Source of the DNA: an uncultured Bacteroidales bacterium
GTDB taxonomy: Bacteria > Bacteroidota > Bacteroidia > Bacteroidales > Bacteroidaceae
NCBI GenBank assembly: GCA_902768125.1
Contig: CACXKA010000003.1
Span: forward strand, 186,001-250,000
Length of the DNA stretch: 64,000 nt
Direction of reading: 5' to 3'
Part shown: one piece after another, positions 32,872-41,357 of the stretch
How the letters are laid out: each line of letters starts with the position of its first letter
Position numbering within the stretch: the first letter of the stretch is position 1
Notes under the pieces: model-generated
Seen by the model: the letters and a program-made list of their open reading frames with translations, nothing else
What the model was told of the DNA's origin: nothing
Database searches by the model: none
Translations under genes and position numbers: made by a program

Positions 32872-32907
32872 TGTTAGTTAGGATTAGTTGAATGAGTAAT
32901 TCGAGTG

Positions 32908-32938
32908 CGAAGGTACGCATAAGTTGGGACATCACAAA
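32908..32938 (-). promoter_or_regulatory. Promoter of the GH43 arabinanase gene
   Basis: TTTG (32935-32938), 19 bp, then TACCTTCG (32908-32915) on the minus strand: one mismatch from TAnnTTTG. Confidence 0.6.
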
Positions 32939-32999
32939 ATAAAAGAGGATATTTCAGCGATGCCACGTGGCGACAGACTCATTTTTTTGTGGGTTTATT

Positions 33000-33029
33000 T
33001 TTGTGAGTCAGAAAAATGTAGTATCTTCG
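33000..33029 (+). promoter_or_regulatory. Promoter of the alarmone synthetase-hydrolase pair
   Basis: TTTG (33000-33003), 18 bp, then TATCTTCG (33022-33029): one mismatch from the phylum consensus, 53 bp before the start codon. Confidence 0.6.
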
Positions 33030-33081
33030 CAACATCTTTTACAAACAATTCGATAGAAAACAATACCTAATCCTTGACGAT

Positions 33082-34173
33082 ATGGAATATCAGCTTGACA
33101 TACACGGCCAGATGCTCATGGAGCAGTACCATGAGCGGCTGTCTCTTTATGAACGATTGGCACAGATAGCTTACGAGGCTTTGAAACGGGCACTCGACGA
33201 ACAGCGAGTGACGGTGACCACGATAGATTACCGTGTGAAGAAAGAGAAGTCGCTGGCGGGCAAGCTGGAGTTGAAGGGTGCCAAATACCATTCGCTCGAT
33301 GATGTGACAGACATCGTGGGAATGCGTGTGGTGACGTTCTACAGCGCCGATGTGGACAAGGTCGCCGCCATTGTCAATGAGATATTCGATGTGGACTGGG
33401 GCAATTCGGTCGACAAGCGTAAGCTGCACCAGTCGGATAGTTTTGGCTATAACTCCCTGCATTACATCTGCAAGCTGCCCAAGTCGCTTCTCGGCGAGAA
33501 CGATTCGCCACAGCTGAGCGAACTCTCTTTCGAGATACAGATGCGCACCGCCTTGCAGCACGTTTGGAGCACCCTCGACCATGACACCAAGTACAAAGGT
33601 TCGGTGAAGATTCCCTACGAGTATCAGCGTCAGTTCAGCCGCTTGGCGGGTATGCTGGAACTGGTCGACGAGGAGTTCAGCAGGCTCCGCAGCGCCTTGA
33701 CCGACTACAGCCGTCAGATGCAGGCATTAGAGGCATCGGGACAACTCAACGAAGTGGATCTGAATGCCGACACCTTCCGTCGCTATCTGGACATGCACCC
33801 CTTTGCCATGTTGAACAAACGTATTGCCGCCATCAATCAGGCGGAGTTGTTCCCTGTCACCTTGATGCCTTTCCTGCGCGTGCTGCAGAAGATGGGCTTT
33901 GAAACCCTCGGCGACGTGAACCGTCTCATCGAGGAGCACAGCGACGACGCCTACCAGTTGGCGACTGCACAATTGGGTGTCACCGACCTCGACATCCTCT
34001 CCGAGAACATCGGCATCCAGAACCTCTGCTATGTCTATGTGCTGAAGCAGGGTAGCGGTCTTGCCGGACTCTGCCAGTTGCTCGACTGGATGAACGGCGA
34101 CAATCCCGACAATGTCATCCTTGCCCAGAACTTGCTCAAGCAGGCAGAGACGCTCAAGTTTATGGATCAATGA
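33082..34173 (+). CDS. RelA/SpoT-domain protein, small alarmone synthetase-like
   Basis: 363 residues. The N-terminal 180 residues match the synthetase domain without HD, TGS or ACT parts: basic RVKKEKSLAGKL (51-62), VTDIVGMRVVTFY with the motif Asp at 77, FGYNSLHYI (121-129) and FEIQMRTALQHVW with E151. It would transfer pyrophosphate from ATP to GDP/GTP. A further 170 residues are mostly helical (AALTDYSRQ-like coiled segment, then FRRYLDMHPFAML onward) and are not part of ordinary 200-250-residue small synthetases. The gene for a Mesh1-like hydrolase begins 22 bp downstream, so the two probably act as opposing partners. Confidence 0.82.
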   Translation: MEYQLDIHGQMLMEQYHERLSLYERLAQIAYEALKRALDEQRVTVTTIDYRVKKEKSLAGKLELKGAKYHSLDDVTDIVGMRVVTFYSADVDKVAAIVNEIFDVDWGNSVDKRKLHQSDSFGYNSLHYICKLPKSLLGENDSPQLSELSFEIQMRTALQHVWSTLDHDTKYKGSVKIPYEYQRQFSRLAGMLELVDEEFSRLRSALTDYSRQMQALEASGQLNEVDLNADTFRRYLDMHPFAMLNKRIAAINQAELFPVTLMPFLRVLQKMGFETLGDVNRLIEEHSDDAYQLATAQLGVTDLDILSENIGIQNLCYVYVLKQGSGLAGLCQLLDWMNGDNPDNVILAQNLLKQAETLKFMDQ

Positions 34174-34195
34174 CCACCCAATCCTCCTGTCTCCC

Positions 34196-34768
34196 ATGAA
34201 GAAATCCATCGACACCTCCTTGCTCGACCGAGCCATCCTCTTTGCCGTCCATGCCCATCAGGGAATGGAGCGGAAAGGCAAGTCGTTTCCCTATATCGTA
34301 CATCCGTTGGAGGCGATGAGCATCGTCGCCACCATGACCAACGACCAGGAACTGCTGGCAGCCGCCGTGCTTCACGACGTGATAGAAGACGCTGGCGTCT
34401 CGGTGGACGAACTGCGACGCGAGTTTGGGGAACGTGTTGCCCTGTTGGTGGAGGCAGAGAGCGACATCAAGGTGGAGGGACCCAAGGCAGACTCGTGGCT
34501 CCTGCGCAAGCAGACCGCCCTTGCCCGACTCACCTCCGCTAGTCGTGAGGTGAAGATGGTGGCGTTGGGCGACAAGCTCTCCAACATGCGTGCCATTGCC
34601 CACGACCATGCCATCATGGGCGATACACTCTGGAACCGTTTCTCCGTCAAGGACCCTCACGCCCATGCCTGGCGATACCATGCCCTCGTCGATGCCCTGA
34701 GCGACCTTTCCGACACCGAAGCCTACCAAGAGTTCCAGATGTTGGTGAACAAAGTGTTTGCAGGATAA
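34196..34768 (+). CDS. HD-domain small alarmone hydrolase (Mesh1-like)
   Basis: 190 residues from ATG 34196 (MKKSIDTSLLDRAILFAVHA). It carries the complete active-site set of stand-alone alarmone hydrolases: R26/K27, H36 in YIVHPLEA, H60-D61 and E64-D65 in VLHDVIEDAG, D126 and N130 in LGDKLSNMRAI. Human Mesh1, 179 residues, has the same arrangement. It should remove the 3'-pyrophosphate of (p)ppGpp or a related nucleotide. Cytosolic, and immediately downstream of the synthetase-like gene. Confidence 0.88.
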   Translation: MKKSIDTSLLDRAILFAVHAHQGMERKGKSFPYIVHPLEAMSIVATMTNDQELLAAAVLHDVIEDAGVSVDELRREFGERVALLVEAESDIKVEGPKADSWLLRKQTALARLTSASREVKMVALGDKLSNMRAIAHDHAIMGDTLWNRFSVKDPHAHAWRYHALVDALSDLSDTEAYQEFQMLVNKVFAG

Positions 34769-34806
34769 AGAAACTTACTATAAACAACTTAATCACATAA
34801 AACATC

Positions 34807-35370
34807 ATGAAGAAAATATTCTTTTCTTTCGTCATCGCCACGATGATGACATCGCTCATGGCTTGCGGAGGCAAGACCGAGCAGAACGCAGCAAGTCAGG
34901 ACTCTACAGTCGTGGAGGCAGAGGCTGCTGAAGAGGCAGTTGCAGAAGAGGCTGTCAGCAATCAGGTCGAATCTGAAAAATTCACAGGCATCGTCCCCGA
35001 AGGATGGGAAGTTGAGAGGGCAGACAACGGCGGTTTCCAACTCAAGAACAAGAACGTGGAAGGTCCACTCAAGCCGACCATTTCTGTGCACAAGGCCTAT
35101 TACACACCAGCCGAGGCGTATGAATCAACCATCAGCAATCCTCCCAAGAACTTGATTGGAGAAGTTGAGATCATCGAAGCCATGGACATTGCAGGCCGCA
35201 CCTATGCAGGCTACTACTACGAGTCCCACTACAACAACGAGGTTGACGCCACCAAGTATTACCTCATCACCAATCTGGACAACGGCACCTCCATCTATGT
35301 GCAGGTCGAAAACATTGCCATCAACGATGCAGACGTCGAGGCTGTGTTTGCAGGCATCAAGGAGAAGTAA
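34807..35370 (+). CDS. Putative lipoprotein of unknown function
   Basis: 187 residues. MKKIFFSFVIATMMTSLMAC is a lipoprotein signal (lipobox LMAC), followed by an acidic, alanine-rich linker (EAEAAEEAVAEEAVS) and a globular part (about 60-187) beginning FTGIVPEGWEVE and containing TYAGYYYESHYNNEVDATKY. I do not recognise a named family; the fold pattern looks like a small alpha/beta domain of the PsbP/Mog1 kind. It lies 38 bp after the hydrolase gene and is followed by a clear terminator. Confidence 0.72.
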   Translation: MKKIFFSFVIATMMTSLMACGGKTEQNAASQDSTVVEAEAAEEAVAEEAVSNQVESEKFTGIVPEGWEVERADNGGFQLKNKNVEGPLKPTISVHKAYYTPAEAYESTISNPPKNLIGEVEIIEAMDIAGRTYAGYYYESHYNNEVDATKYYLITNLDNGTSIYVQVENIAINDADVEAVFAGIKEK

Positions 35371-35402
35371 AAAGCATCTTTTAGAACAAAAGAGAAACAG
35401 AA

Positions 35403-35428
35403 AGAGCCTGTGCGATTGCACGGGCTCT
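35403..35428 (+). terminator. Terminator after the lipoprotein gene
   Basis: Arms AGAGCCTGTGC and GCACGGGCTCT (one G-T pair) around GATT, followed by a T-rich tract ending ACTTTTATTTTT. Confidence 0.8.
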
Positions 35429-35466
35429 CGTGTTGTAACTTTTATTTTTCGGTCATCTTATAGTTA

Positions 35467-35760
35467 TCAGTATATCTTTTCATTCAGGTCGTCAATGATG
35501 GATTGAAGTTCGTCTATCTTGTCTTGGATTTCCGACGCTTCTTCCTCCAAGTCGTTGATTTCATCAGAAGAGTCGTTTTCCTGCGATTCCAAATCATCAA
35601 TCCTCTCCTGAATGTCTGCCAACTGATCATTCAGTTTGTTGATTTCCTCTTGGTGAATATCTCGTGATTGGAAGAGCGTCTCCTTTTCTTCCGCTTTTTC
35701 TTGTTCTTCATCGTCCGCATCCATTTCGGATAGAATGAACCACGTTAAAGGATCAATCAT
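35467..35760 (-). CDS. Small acidic coiled-coil protein
   Basis: 97 residues. After MIDPLTWFILSEMDADDEE the entire chain is a heptad-rich coiled coil (INKLNDQLADIQERIDDLES, then EINDLEEEASEIQDKIDELQ), strongly acidic. No known family is recognised. It is considered real because a complete phylum-type promoter (TTTG, 19 bp, TACCTTTG) sits 41-72 bp upstream. It neighbours the accessory restriction-like locus and a small membrane protein transcribed in the same direction; function unknown. Confidence 0.68.
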   Translation of the reverse strand: MIDPLTWFILSEMDADDEEQEKAEEKETLFQSRDIHQEEINKLNDQLADIQERIDDLESQENDSSDEINDLEEEASEIQDKIDELQSIIDDLNEKIY

Positions 35761-35800
35761 AGTTGGTTCTTTTTAAGGTGATACAATTATCTTTCGTTTG

Positions 35801-35832
35801 CAAAGGTAAATCCTTGTTTTTATTCTTCCAAA
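35801..35832 (-). promoter_or_regulatory. Promoter of the coiled-coil protein gene
   Basis: Minus-strand TTTG (35829-35832), 19 bp, TACCTTTG (35801-35808): an exact consensus match. Confidence 0.72.
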
Positions 35833-35882
35833 TAAATCACACACAAATTTAATCCATCGGCTTTATCATTGACTATATGATG

Positions 35883-36224
35883 TCATTTATATTTTGTTTT
35901 CTTCTCTTTTATAATGAAAGCAATGATGTATACAACGAAGAGTGATAGGGGAATCCACCATGGGATAGTACCATAAATCGTTCCCAACAGGAGGGCAAAG
36001 AATAGACTGAGCCCCAATACTGCCAGAATACTTTGCAAACAAGAAGAAGCCCCTTCCTTTACAGGCTTTTGACTTGTTTCATCTAGTGTATTCTTCTTCA
36101 CAGAAATTAGTGGGTCAACCTTATAAGAGGAACTATTTTCTATGGAATCTGAAGAGGCTGAATGGTCTGCATCATATTCCATATCTGAGAATACATAAAG
36201 ATCTTCGTCAATCATGTTATTCAA
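35883..36224 (-). CDS. Small membrane protein of unknown function
   Basis: 113 residues; start at 36224 or the in-frame ATG three codons later. The first 60 residues are polar and acidic (DLYVFSDMEYDADHS), followed by two membrane segments (LQSILAVLGLSLFFALLLGT and IPWWIPLSLFVVYIIAFII) and a basic tail KEKKTKYK. An exact promoter lies upstream. No family recognised. It lies between the coiled-coil gene and the nuclease-helicase gene, all in the same direction; a part in defence is possible but unproven. Confidence 0.66.
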   Translation of the reverse strand: MNNMIDEDLYVFSDMEYDADHSASSDSIENSSSYKVDPLISVKKNTLDETSQKPVKEGASSCLQSILAVLGLSLFFALLLGTIYGTIPWWIPLSLFVVYIIAFIIKEKKTKYK

Positions 36225-36244
36225 AGTTTCTAATCAGTATTGTG

Positions 36245-36275
36245 CAAAAGTAGGACAAACCTTTGATACTACAAA
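36245..36275 (-). promoter_or_regulatory. Promoter of the small membrane protein gene
   Basis: Minus-strand TTTG (36272-36275), 19 bp, TACTTTTG (36245-36252): exact consensus. Confidence 0.7.
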
Positions 36276-36287
36276 AATATCTTTCTG

Positions 36288-39062
36288 TCAACAACTGAGG
36301 TAGCCCTTCTCAAAGGCAAAGACAATTGGGAACTTTGTTTCGCGATCTTTGAACTTCACTATGACATAGGTTTCATCCAAAGACATGACCACGCCCTTGC
36401 CAAAAGTCTTATGAACAACCGTTCCACCCACTTTCAGCTTCTCCCAAGGTTCTTGCTTGGGTTCAGGCTGTTTCATCGTCTCTGTGGCCTTTTCCTTCTT
36501 GTCTTCATACACCTTTCTTGTCTCTTTGTTTTCTTTGGTTGGTTCTTCTTTCAAAACGGCTGTGTCGATGACTGTGTCCCAACCGCCAATCAAGGTTCCT
36601 GAATGTGTGTTGATTCCAGTGTATTCGAGCGATGAGTCTTCATAACGCTTGAATTTATAGACAGCATCGTTCATTAATTCGCTATTGAACACACCCAAGC
36701 TCACCAGCAAACTGAAATCCTTCAACGTCAGACCCGTGACCTTTCGGAAGAGTTCTGGTTCCAGTTGCATGATGACATCCTTCAGACAATATTCTCTGAA
36801 ATCGGTCAAATACATGAACACAGGGATGCGAGTAGCAAACTTGATGAGTTTCTCCTGTATCTCCTTGCGTTTGTTCTTGTATTCTTTTTCCTCGTCCGTC
36901 AGTTCCTGCTTCTCCTTTTTGGTCATTGTATTCGGGTCTTTCGTCTTCTTGGTTTTCTTGACATGCTCCGACTTATTGATGATGGTCTCAATGTCAGCAT
37001 TCAAGCTACGGAAGCCCTCGATATTCATCAATGCTCTCATCGCTTCTGGATTGTTCAGCAAACGTTGCAAGGTCGCATTATCCACATTGACCAACACGGC
37101 ACTTTCCCATCGGCGTGCCAGCAAGGTGGCTGTGGTGCCACTCATCGCCATATCCAATACGCCTGCCGCATCTATCTCTCTCATTGACGAACCGTCATAA
37201 GCCAATATGGGCAGGAACTTGATGAAATCCTCCACCTTCTTCTCTGGATTGCTCTCCTCCACGTTTAGTTGGCAACTGTATTCCTCCACTTGCCGAAGGG
37301 CACGGTTGGGCGCAAAGTCAAAGACATAACAGAGCGGTTTGAGAATGACCTCCTTACCCCCCTCGTCTTTCGTGGTCCAAGGAGACTGAACACGGAATGC
37401 TGCTTGGAAATAAGTCTCAGGCGAGGTCGTGTTCCTCAGCATCAAGATACCCGTCCAAGGTTTCACGGTCACGCCAGTTGAGAGTTTTCCACAGGAAAGC
37501 GTGATGGTCTTGGTTTGCTGTGGATCGCCCATCTTATTATACACAGGTTCAACCGCTTTGGCACCCATACCAGCCTCATTGCCCGCTGCCACAATCACCT
37601 CGTAATCATCGAAGAATCGGTTAGCCCGTCTTTGTAGCAGTTTTGTCATTGCCTTGCAAGCCGCCACGCTGGGCAGGAACCAATAGGTGTGTTGCAGATA
37701 GCTTAGCAGACGGCTGTCGGAGAATGGCATTGGCGGTTTCTCCTTACCTTGTTTCAGTTCTGTGATGATCTTCTCTGTATATGTCCCACGAATCAAGTCC
37801 AGCCATTTCTGCACATATTCCTCATGGATGAAGTAGTCATCTTCAGCACGGAAGAATTCGTTGAGGTCAAATTCGTCAAACTCTCCCTGAGAAGCAATTT
37901 CGCTGATACTCTCAGGCATCTGATACGTGAGCATCACCATCTTAGGCAACTGAGCGTATGGATTATCCTCTCCCTTCCAAGCTTCCTTGGCAGCCTGCTC
38001 GTCTGAATACGTCCAGTTGTATATTTGCTCTTCGATGAACTCACCTGTGGAGATGGCACGGAAAGGAGTGCCTGAAAGATAAAGGTATGCGCCTGTACGT
38101 AAAGGCATCAGTCCTTCATCATACAGTTCACGTGATTCTATTTCCTTGTTTGAATCAGCATCTTCCGTCATCAGTTCTCCGACCTCCTCTGCCCGTTGCA
38201 GAGCAGGGTCTTTCTTGTCATAGAAACTCTTGGCATTCTTGCCCCAGGCTCCATAGTGGTATTCATCCAAGACGATGCAATCCCAATCAATGGTTTGTAT
38301 CCATTCATTCGTGGCTTTGATGCCACCCATTGCATTTTTGCCCAACACATCTTGGAATGATGCGAAGCACACGAAAGGTTTGCGTTCATTCACATAGTTG
38401 AATTCCCGGTCCTCCTGCTTTTGGCAGAATTGCCATCCCTCAAAGTCCTTGTGCGTGTTGAGGTCTTCCTCCCATGCAGTCTTCACGGCGGGCTTGAAAG
38501 TCAGCACCAGCACCTTTGTCCATCCCATCCTCAACGCCAACTGATAGGTGGTGAAGGTCTTGCCGAAGCGCATCTTGGCATTCCAAAGGAAATGAGGGGT
38601 CAAGCCTCGGTTGGCAGGGTCTTTCCTGAATGCGTTGAAATAGTCAGACGTCTTATCCACCGCTTTCTGTTGCTCTGGTCGCATCCCAAAATCATAGATG
38701 CGATCTGTCATGCTGTCGCGTCTTTCCATGGCAGCATTGATGGCTTTCTCCACATCTTTGATGTCGCAACGGAACCACTCGCCAAAAGGATTGGGGATAT
38801 GGCTCTTGCGCAAGTAGTAATGCACGCCGCCCAACCCTTTGTCTGTGAAGTATGTTCCATCTGGACGCATGGAACTCTTTTTCAAGAGTATCTCCTTGTC
38901 AAGATACAGCTCATGTCCCTGTTCCTTGATACGTACAGTTCCTGGTCTTGATGTATAACCTACCTTCAGAAGTCCCTTATACTTGGGCACATCTGGCAAA
39001 GTATAAGCGTAGATGGTAGGAGTTTCATCCACCTTGTTTCTCAATAAATCCTGTGCTGCCAT
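36288..39062 (-). CDS. GIY-YIG-type nuclease / SF2 helicase / Tudor-like fusion protein
   Basis: 924 residues from ATG 39062; a TTG 36 bp upstream is in frame but less likely. Residues about 15-110 resemble the T5orf172/GIY-YIG nuclease group: TIYAYTLPDVPKY, GLLKVGYTSRPGTVRIKEQG, GGVHYYLR and GEWFRCDIKDVEKAI. Helicase motifs follow: Walker A AKMRFGKTFTTY (about 162), DEYH in IVLDEYHYGAWG, SGTPFRAIS, and QAAFRVQSPW (motif VI). The last 50 residues (VGGTVVHKTFGKGVVMSL..VIVKF) look like the Tudor tail of PcrA/UvrD. No PD-(D/E)XK motif is seen. With two methylase genes upstream this is the probable nuclease-translocase of a restriction-like system. Confidence 0.82.
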   Translation of the reverse strand: MAAQDLLRNKVDETPTIYAYTLPDVPKYKGLLKVGYTSRPGTVRIKEQGHELYLDKEILLKKSSMRPDGTYFTDKGLGGVHYYLRKSHIPNPFGEWFRCDIKDVEKAINAAMERRDSMTDRIYDFGMRPEQQKAVDKTSDYFNAFRKDPANRGLTPHFLWNAKMRFGKTFTTYQLALRMGWTKVLVLTFKPAVKTAWEEDLNTHKDFEGWQFCQKQEDREFNYVNERKPFVCFASFQDVLGKNAMGGIKATNEWIQTIDWDCIVLDEYHYGAWGKNAKSFYDKKDPALQRAEEVGELMTEDADSNKEIESRELYDEGLMPLRTGAYLYLSGTPFRAISTGEFIEEQIYNWTYSDEQAAKEAWKGEDNPYAQLPKMVMLTYQMPESISEIASQGEFDEFDLNEFFRAEDDYFIHEEYVQKWLDLIRGTYTEKIITELKQGKEKPPMPFSDSRLLSYLQHTYWFLPSVAACKAMTKLLQRRANRFFDDYEVIVAAGNEAGMGAKAVEPVYNKMGDPQQTKTITLSCGKLSTGVTVKPWTGILMLRNTTSPETYFQAAFRVQSPWTTKDEGGKEVILKPLCYVFDFAPNRALRQVEEYSCQLNVEESNPEKKVEDFIKFLPILAYDGSSMREIDAAGVLDMAMSGTTATLLARRWESAVLVNVDNATLQRLLNNPEAMRALMNIEGFRSLNADIETIINKSEHVKKTKKTKDPNTMTKKEKQELTDEEKEYKNKRKEIQEKLIKFATRIPVFMYLTDFREYCLKDVIMQLEPELFRKVTGLTLKDFSLLVSLGVFNSELMNDAVYKFKRYEDSSLEYTGINTHSGTLIGGWDTVIDTAVLKEEPTKENKETRKVYEDKKEKATETMKQPEPKQEPWEKLKVGGTVVHKTFGKGVVMSLDETYVIVKFKDRETKFPIVFAFEKGYLSC

Positions 39063-39100
39063 AACTTTTTCTTTTTTGTTATGGCGCCCTATGAACAAGT

Positions 39101-39601
39101 TTATTTTAGTTTGTCTTGGAAATCTTGTATGAAACGTTCAATCGCTTCATTCATTGCTTCAAATCGAGGATTATCTTTTCTCATAATGACAGAGGAGAAA
39201 TAATCTATATCGTCGATCTTCACGCTCATGTTCCTCATACAATAGTGTTCCTTTTCTAAGGAGTGAGCATACCACTGCTGGAACATTCTGTCTCTGGAAG
39301 CCTGACGATTGTCATCTGTGGCACAGATATAATCCAAGACAACACCCTCGTTCTTGAAGAATTCTTCTATTACGACAAATACCGTTTGCTGAATCTTCTT
39401 GTCAAAAGTAGTCTTGAACTCGTCTTCTGTTGTGATGAAGAATTGATAGACTCCTTCGTCAGAAATCATCAAGTCCTGAATGAAACCAACCTCATATTTT
39501 TTCCCTTGTTCAGTAACAAACGTAAAAGAATACATGCCGGTTGATTCCAGCACGTAAGGTGATTTCTTATTAAGGTTGGAGAGTGAGAAATTCAAATCCA
39601 T
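39101..39601 (-). CDS. DUF6169-type small protein
   Basis: 166 residues. Features: YSFTFVTEQGKKYEVGFIQD early, then FFITTEDEFKTTFDKKIQQT and AIERFIQDFQDKLK at the end, with a segment CATDDNRQASRDRMFQQWY in the middle. This resembles the Bacteroidota family annotated DUF6169; assignment from memory, moderate confidence. Its start codon overlaps the stop of the preceding small gene (TAATG), and the nuclease-helicase start is 38 bp downstream. It may be an accessory or inhibitor protein. Confidence 0.7.
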   Translation of the reverse strand: MDLNFSLSNLNKKSPYVLESTGMYSFTFVTEQGKKYEVGFIQDLMISDEGVYQFFITTEDEFKTTFDKKIQQTVFVVIEEFFKNEGVVLDYICATDDNRQASRDRMFQQWYAHSLEKEHYCMRNMSVKIDDIDYFSSVIMRKDNPRFEAMNEAIERFIQDFQDKLK

Positions 39602-39756
39602 TACTCGGTGATATTGACCGTGTTGTACCCCTGTCGCTTGAATTCCTCAAACGACATCTTACCAGAAGTGAGGTCTTGCCATACCTTACGGAGACCTACA
39701 GAGCGCATGAAAGCAGCCTTCTTCTCTTCTTTTGTTTCGTACACCTTAATCATCAT
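39601..39756 (-). CDS. Short basic protein preceding the DUF6169 gene
   Basis: About 51 residues from the ATG at 39756 (a second ATG follows at 39753): MIKVYETKEEKKAAFMRSVG, then LRKVWQDLTSGKMSFEEFKR and a short tail. Two-helix character, no recognised family. It is accepted as real because it starts 18 bp downstream of an exact promoter -7 element and is coupled to the next gene by a TAATG overlap. In this position small antitoxin- or controller-like proteins are common, but nothing in the sequence proves that. Confidence 0.66.
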   Translation of the reverse strand: MMIKVYETKEEKKAAFMRSVGLRKVWQDLTSGKMSFEEFKRQGYNTVNITE

Positions 39757-39773
39757 TTCATGAATTTGCGCCA

Positions 39774-39806
39774 CAAAGATAGTGACTTTTCCACGAAACT
39801 TCCAAA
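39774..39806 (-). promoter_or_regulatory. Promoter of the small ORF / DUF6169 / nuclease-helicase operon
   Basis: Minus-strand TTTG (39803-39806), 21 bp, TATCTTTG (39774-39781). It lies in the short gap after the methylase stop, so the nuclease side has its own transcription start. Confidence 0.72.
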
Positions 39807-39854
39807 TAAAACTAACCAAAACTTGTCAAAGAACGCCTTTTTTTATTGTTATTG

Positions 39855-41357
39855 CTATTCCATTGGGCGAATCATTGATTCTATAAAAGCTATCTCCTCT
39901 GCACCAAGACCATATTTCTTGTAAAGCATTTCATCTGTCCAAGGGTGAGAGAAGTCTTGGAGGGGAACAAATTGAAAACAACTTTTGGTGATATGTATAG
40001 ATGTCAATGACTGTAGCAGCAGAAATCTTAAAGTTTTTGTTTTTAGATAGGTGATAAGATTTTCAGCTTCAACTTCATTGTTGTATACATCAACTATTAG
40101 ATATGTCTCAGAACAAACTTCATTTGGAGCCAATATTAATATTGAGGAAAGTATCTGATAATCTCCATTAGATGTTGGCTTGTTGCCTCCTGACATTGCA
40201 TACGTGATTATTACTTTGTATTTAGAAATGATATTTTCTTTGTCAGAAATTTGGTTTCTCTTTAAATATGATCTTCCACCGCTTGATAGAAGAACACAAT
40301 CCGAGTTTTGTCTCGTTGTATGACCTCTTTCATTTGATGGTATAGAAAAACTGTTTCTTGAACGTACCACATTGTCCATCGTCCTCTCTTTATGACTCAA
40401 TATCTTACGTATAATTTTCACGGAAGTGTTATCTCTAACAAATGTTTGGAATTCTTTGAGACTACGTTGTTCCGTGCTTTGTTCTTTATCCAATGACAAA
40501 TTTGATATAGTACATAGACCATTATATAAATTGTCCCAAAGAAAATAGCATACTCCACCTGCGATGTTTACACCTGGAAAACAATCGGCACTATTATTGT
40601 AGTCTTTCAAAAAACGGATTTTTGAAGAACTCAGCATTATTTGTCTAAATTCGTCCAGGCCTTTTCCACCCGCGTACCACCTTGCTGGAATAATCATCGT
40701 TAAATAGTGAGGGTGTAATTTCATTGCTTGCTCTACAAATAGATGGTATATAGGTCTTGCACTCGCAGCATTTCCTCCATCACTCAACTGATATGGAGGA
40801 TTCCCAATAATTACGTCAAACTTCATATTATTAAATAATGTGTGTGGATTGTCTGTGTGAATAAACTGATAAGCGTATTGCTCCGCCTCAGAGCCTCGGT
40901 CATACACCTCTTGGCTGGCACCACAGTACTTACATTTACCATTCACCCAAGTATGAAAGATGTTCTTATAGAGAATATTTCCACTTTCTGTCTTGAAACG
41001 AGTGACACTATACTCGCTGCTGGCATCTTTGGAACAATAGACGGAACGGCGAGCGATGTGAGAAGTTAGTTCTGTGATGGCAATACCAAACACTTGATGA
41101 TGCAGGATATGGTCAATACGCTTCTGCCTGTCAGGTATCTGACGCTCCAATCCTCGATCCAGCCGCTTCACAATCTCACGCAAAAACACACCACTTTTTG
41201 TGAAGGGGTCAAGGAAGGTAGTCGAAGAACTACGGAATAGTTCTTGTGGCAACATGTCAAGTACTTGATTTGCCAATTCAGGAGGTGTGAACACCTCGTC
41301 GTTGCTCAAATTGGCAATGCAATTGAGCACATCAGGATTGTACGTGTTACTTTTCAT
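39855..41357 (-). CDS. Eco57I-type adenine-N6 DNA methylase
   Basis: 500 residues. Motif I FLDPFTKSGVFLREIV (about 48-63), catalytic NPPY in IIGNPPYQLSDGG (about 185), a CKYCG knuckle, and the post-NPPY segment TMIIPARWYAGGKGLDEFR typical of Eco57I-like enzymes. The C-terminal 230 residues should hold the target-recognition domain; the DNA there (about 39855-40560) is strikingly AT-rich (60-bp samples at 25-40% G+C) compared with about 48% in the N-terminal coding part. The start overlaps the end of the upstream methylase-like gene by 11 bp. Expected to methylate adenine at a specific site in host DNA. Confidence 0.86.
   Translation of the reverse strand: MKSNTYNPDVLNCIANLSNDEVFTPPELANQVLDMLPQELFRSSSTTFLDPFTKSGVFLREIVKRLDRGLERQIPDRQKRIDHILHHQVFGIAITELTSHIARRSVYCSKDASSEYSVTRFKTESGNILYKNIFHTWVNGKCKYCGASQEVYDRGSEAEQYAYQFIHTDNPHTLFNNMKFDVIIGNPPYQLSDGGNAASARPIYHLFVEQAMKLHPHYLTMIIPARWYAGGKGLDEFRQIMLSSSKIRFLKDYNNSADCFPGVNIAGGVCYFLWDNLYNGLCTISNLSLDKEQSTEQRSLKEFQTFVRDNTSVKIIRKILSHKERTMDNVVRSRNSFSIPSNERGHTTRQNSDCVLLSSGGRSYLKRNQISDKENIISKYKVIITYAMSGGNKPTSNGDYQILSSILILAPNEVCSETYLIVDVYNNEVEAENLITYLKTKTLRFLLLQSLTSIHITKSCFQFVPLQDFSHPWTDEMLYKKYGLGAEEIAFIESMIRPME

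Noticed and set aside
36288..39062. Type III restriction (Res) subunit
   Set aside because: The helicase motifs resemble Res, but no C-terminal PD-(D/E)XK was found; instead a GIY-YIG-like N-domain and Tudor-like tail are present.
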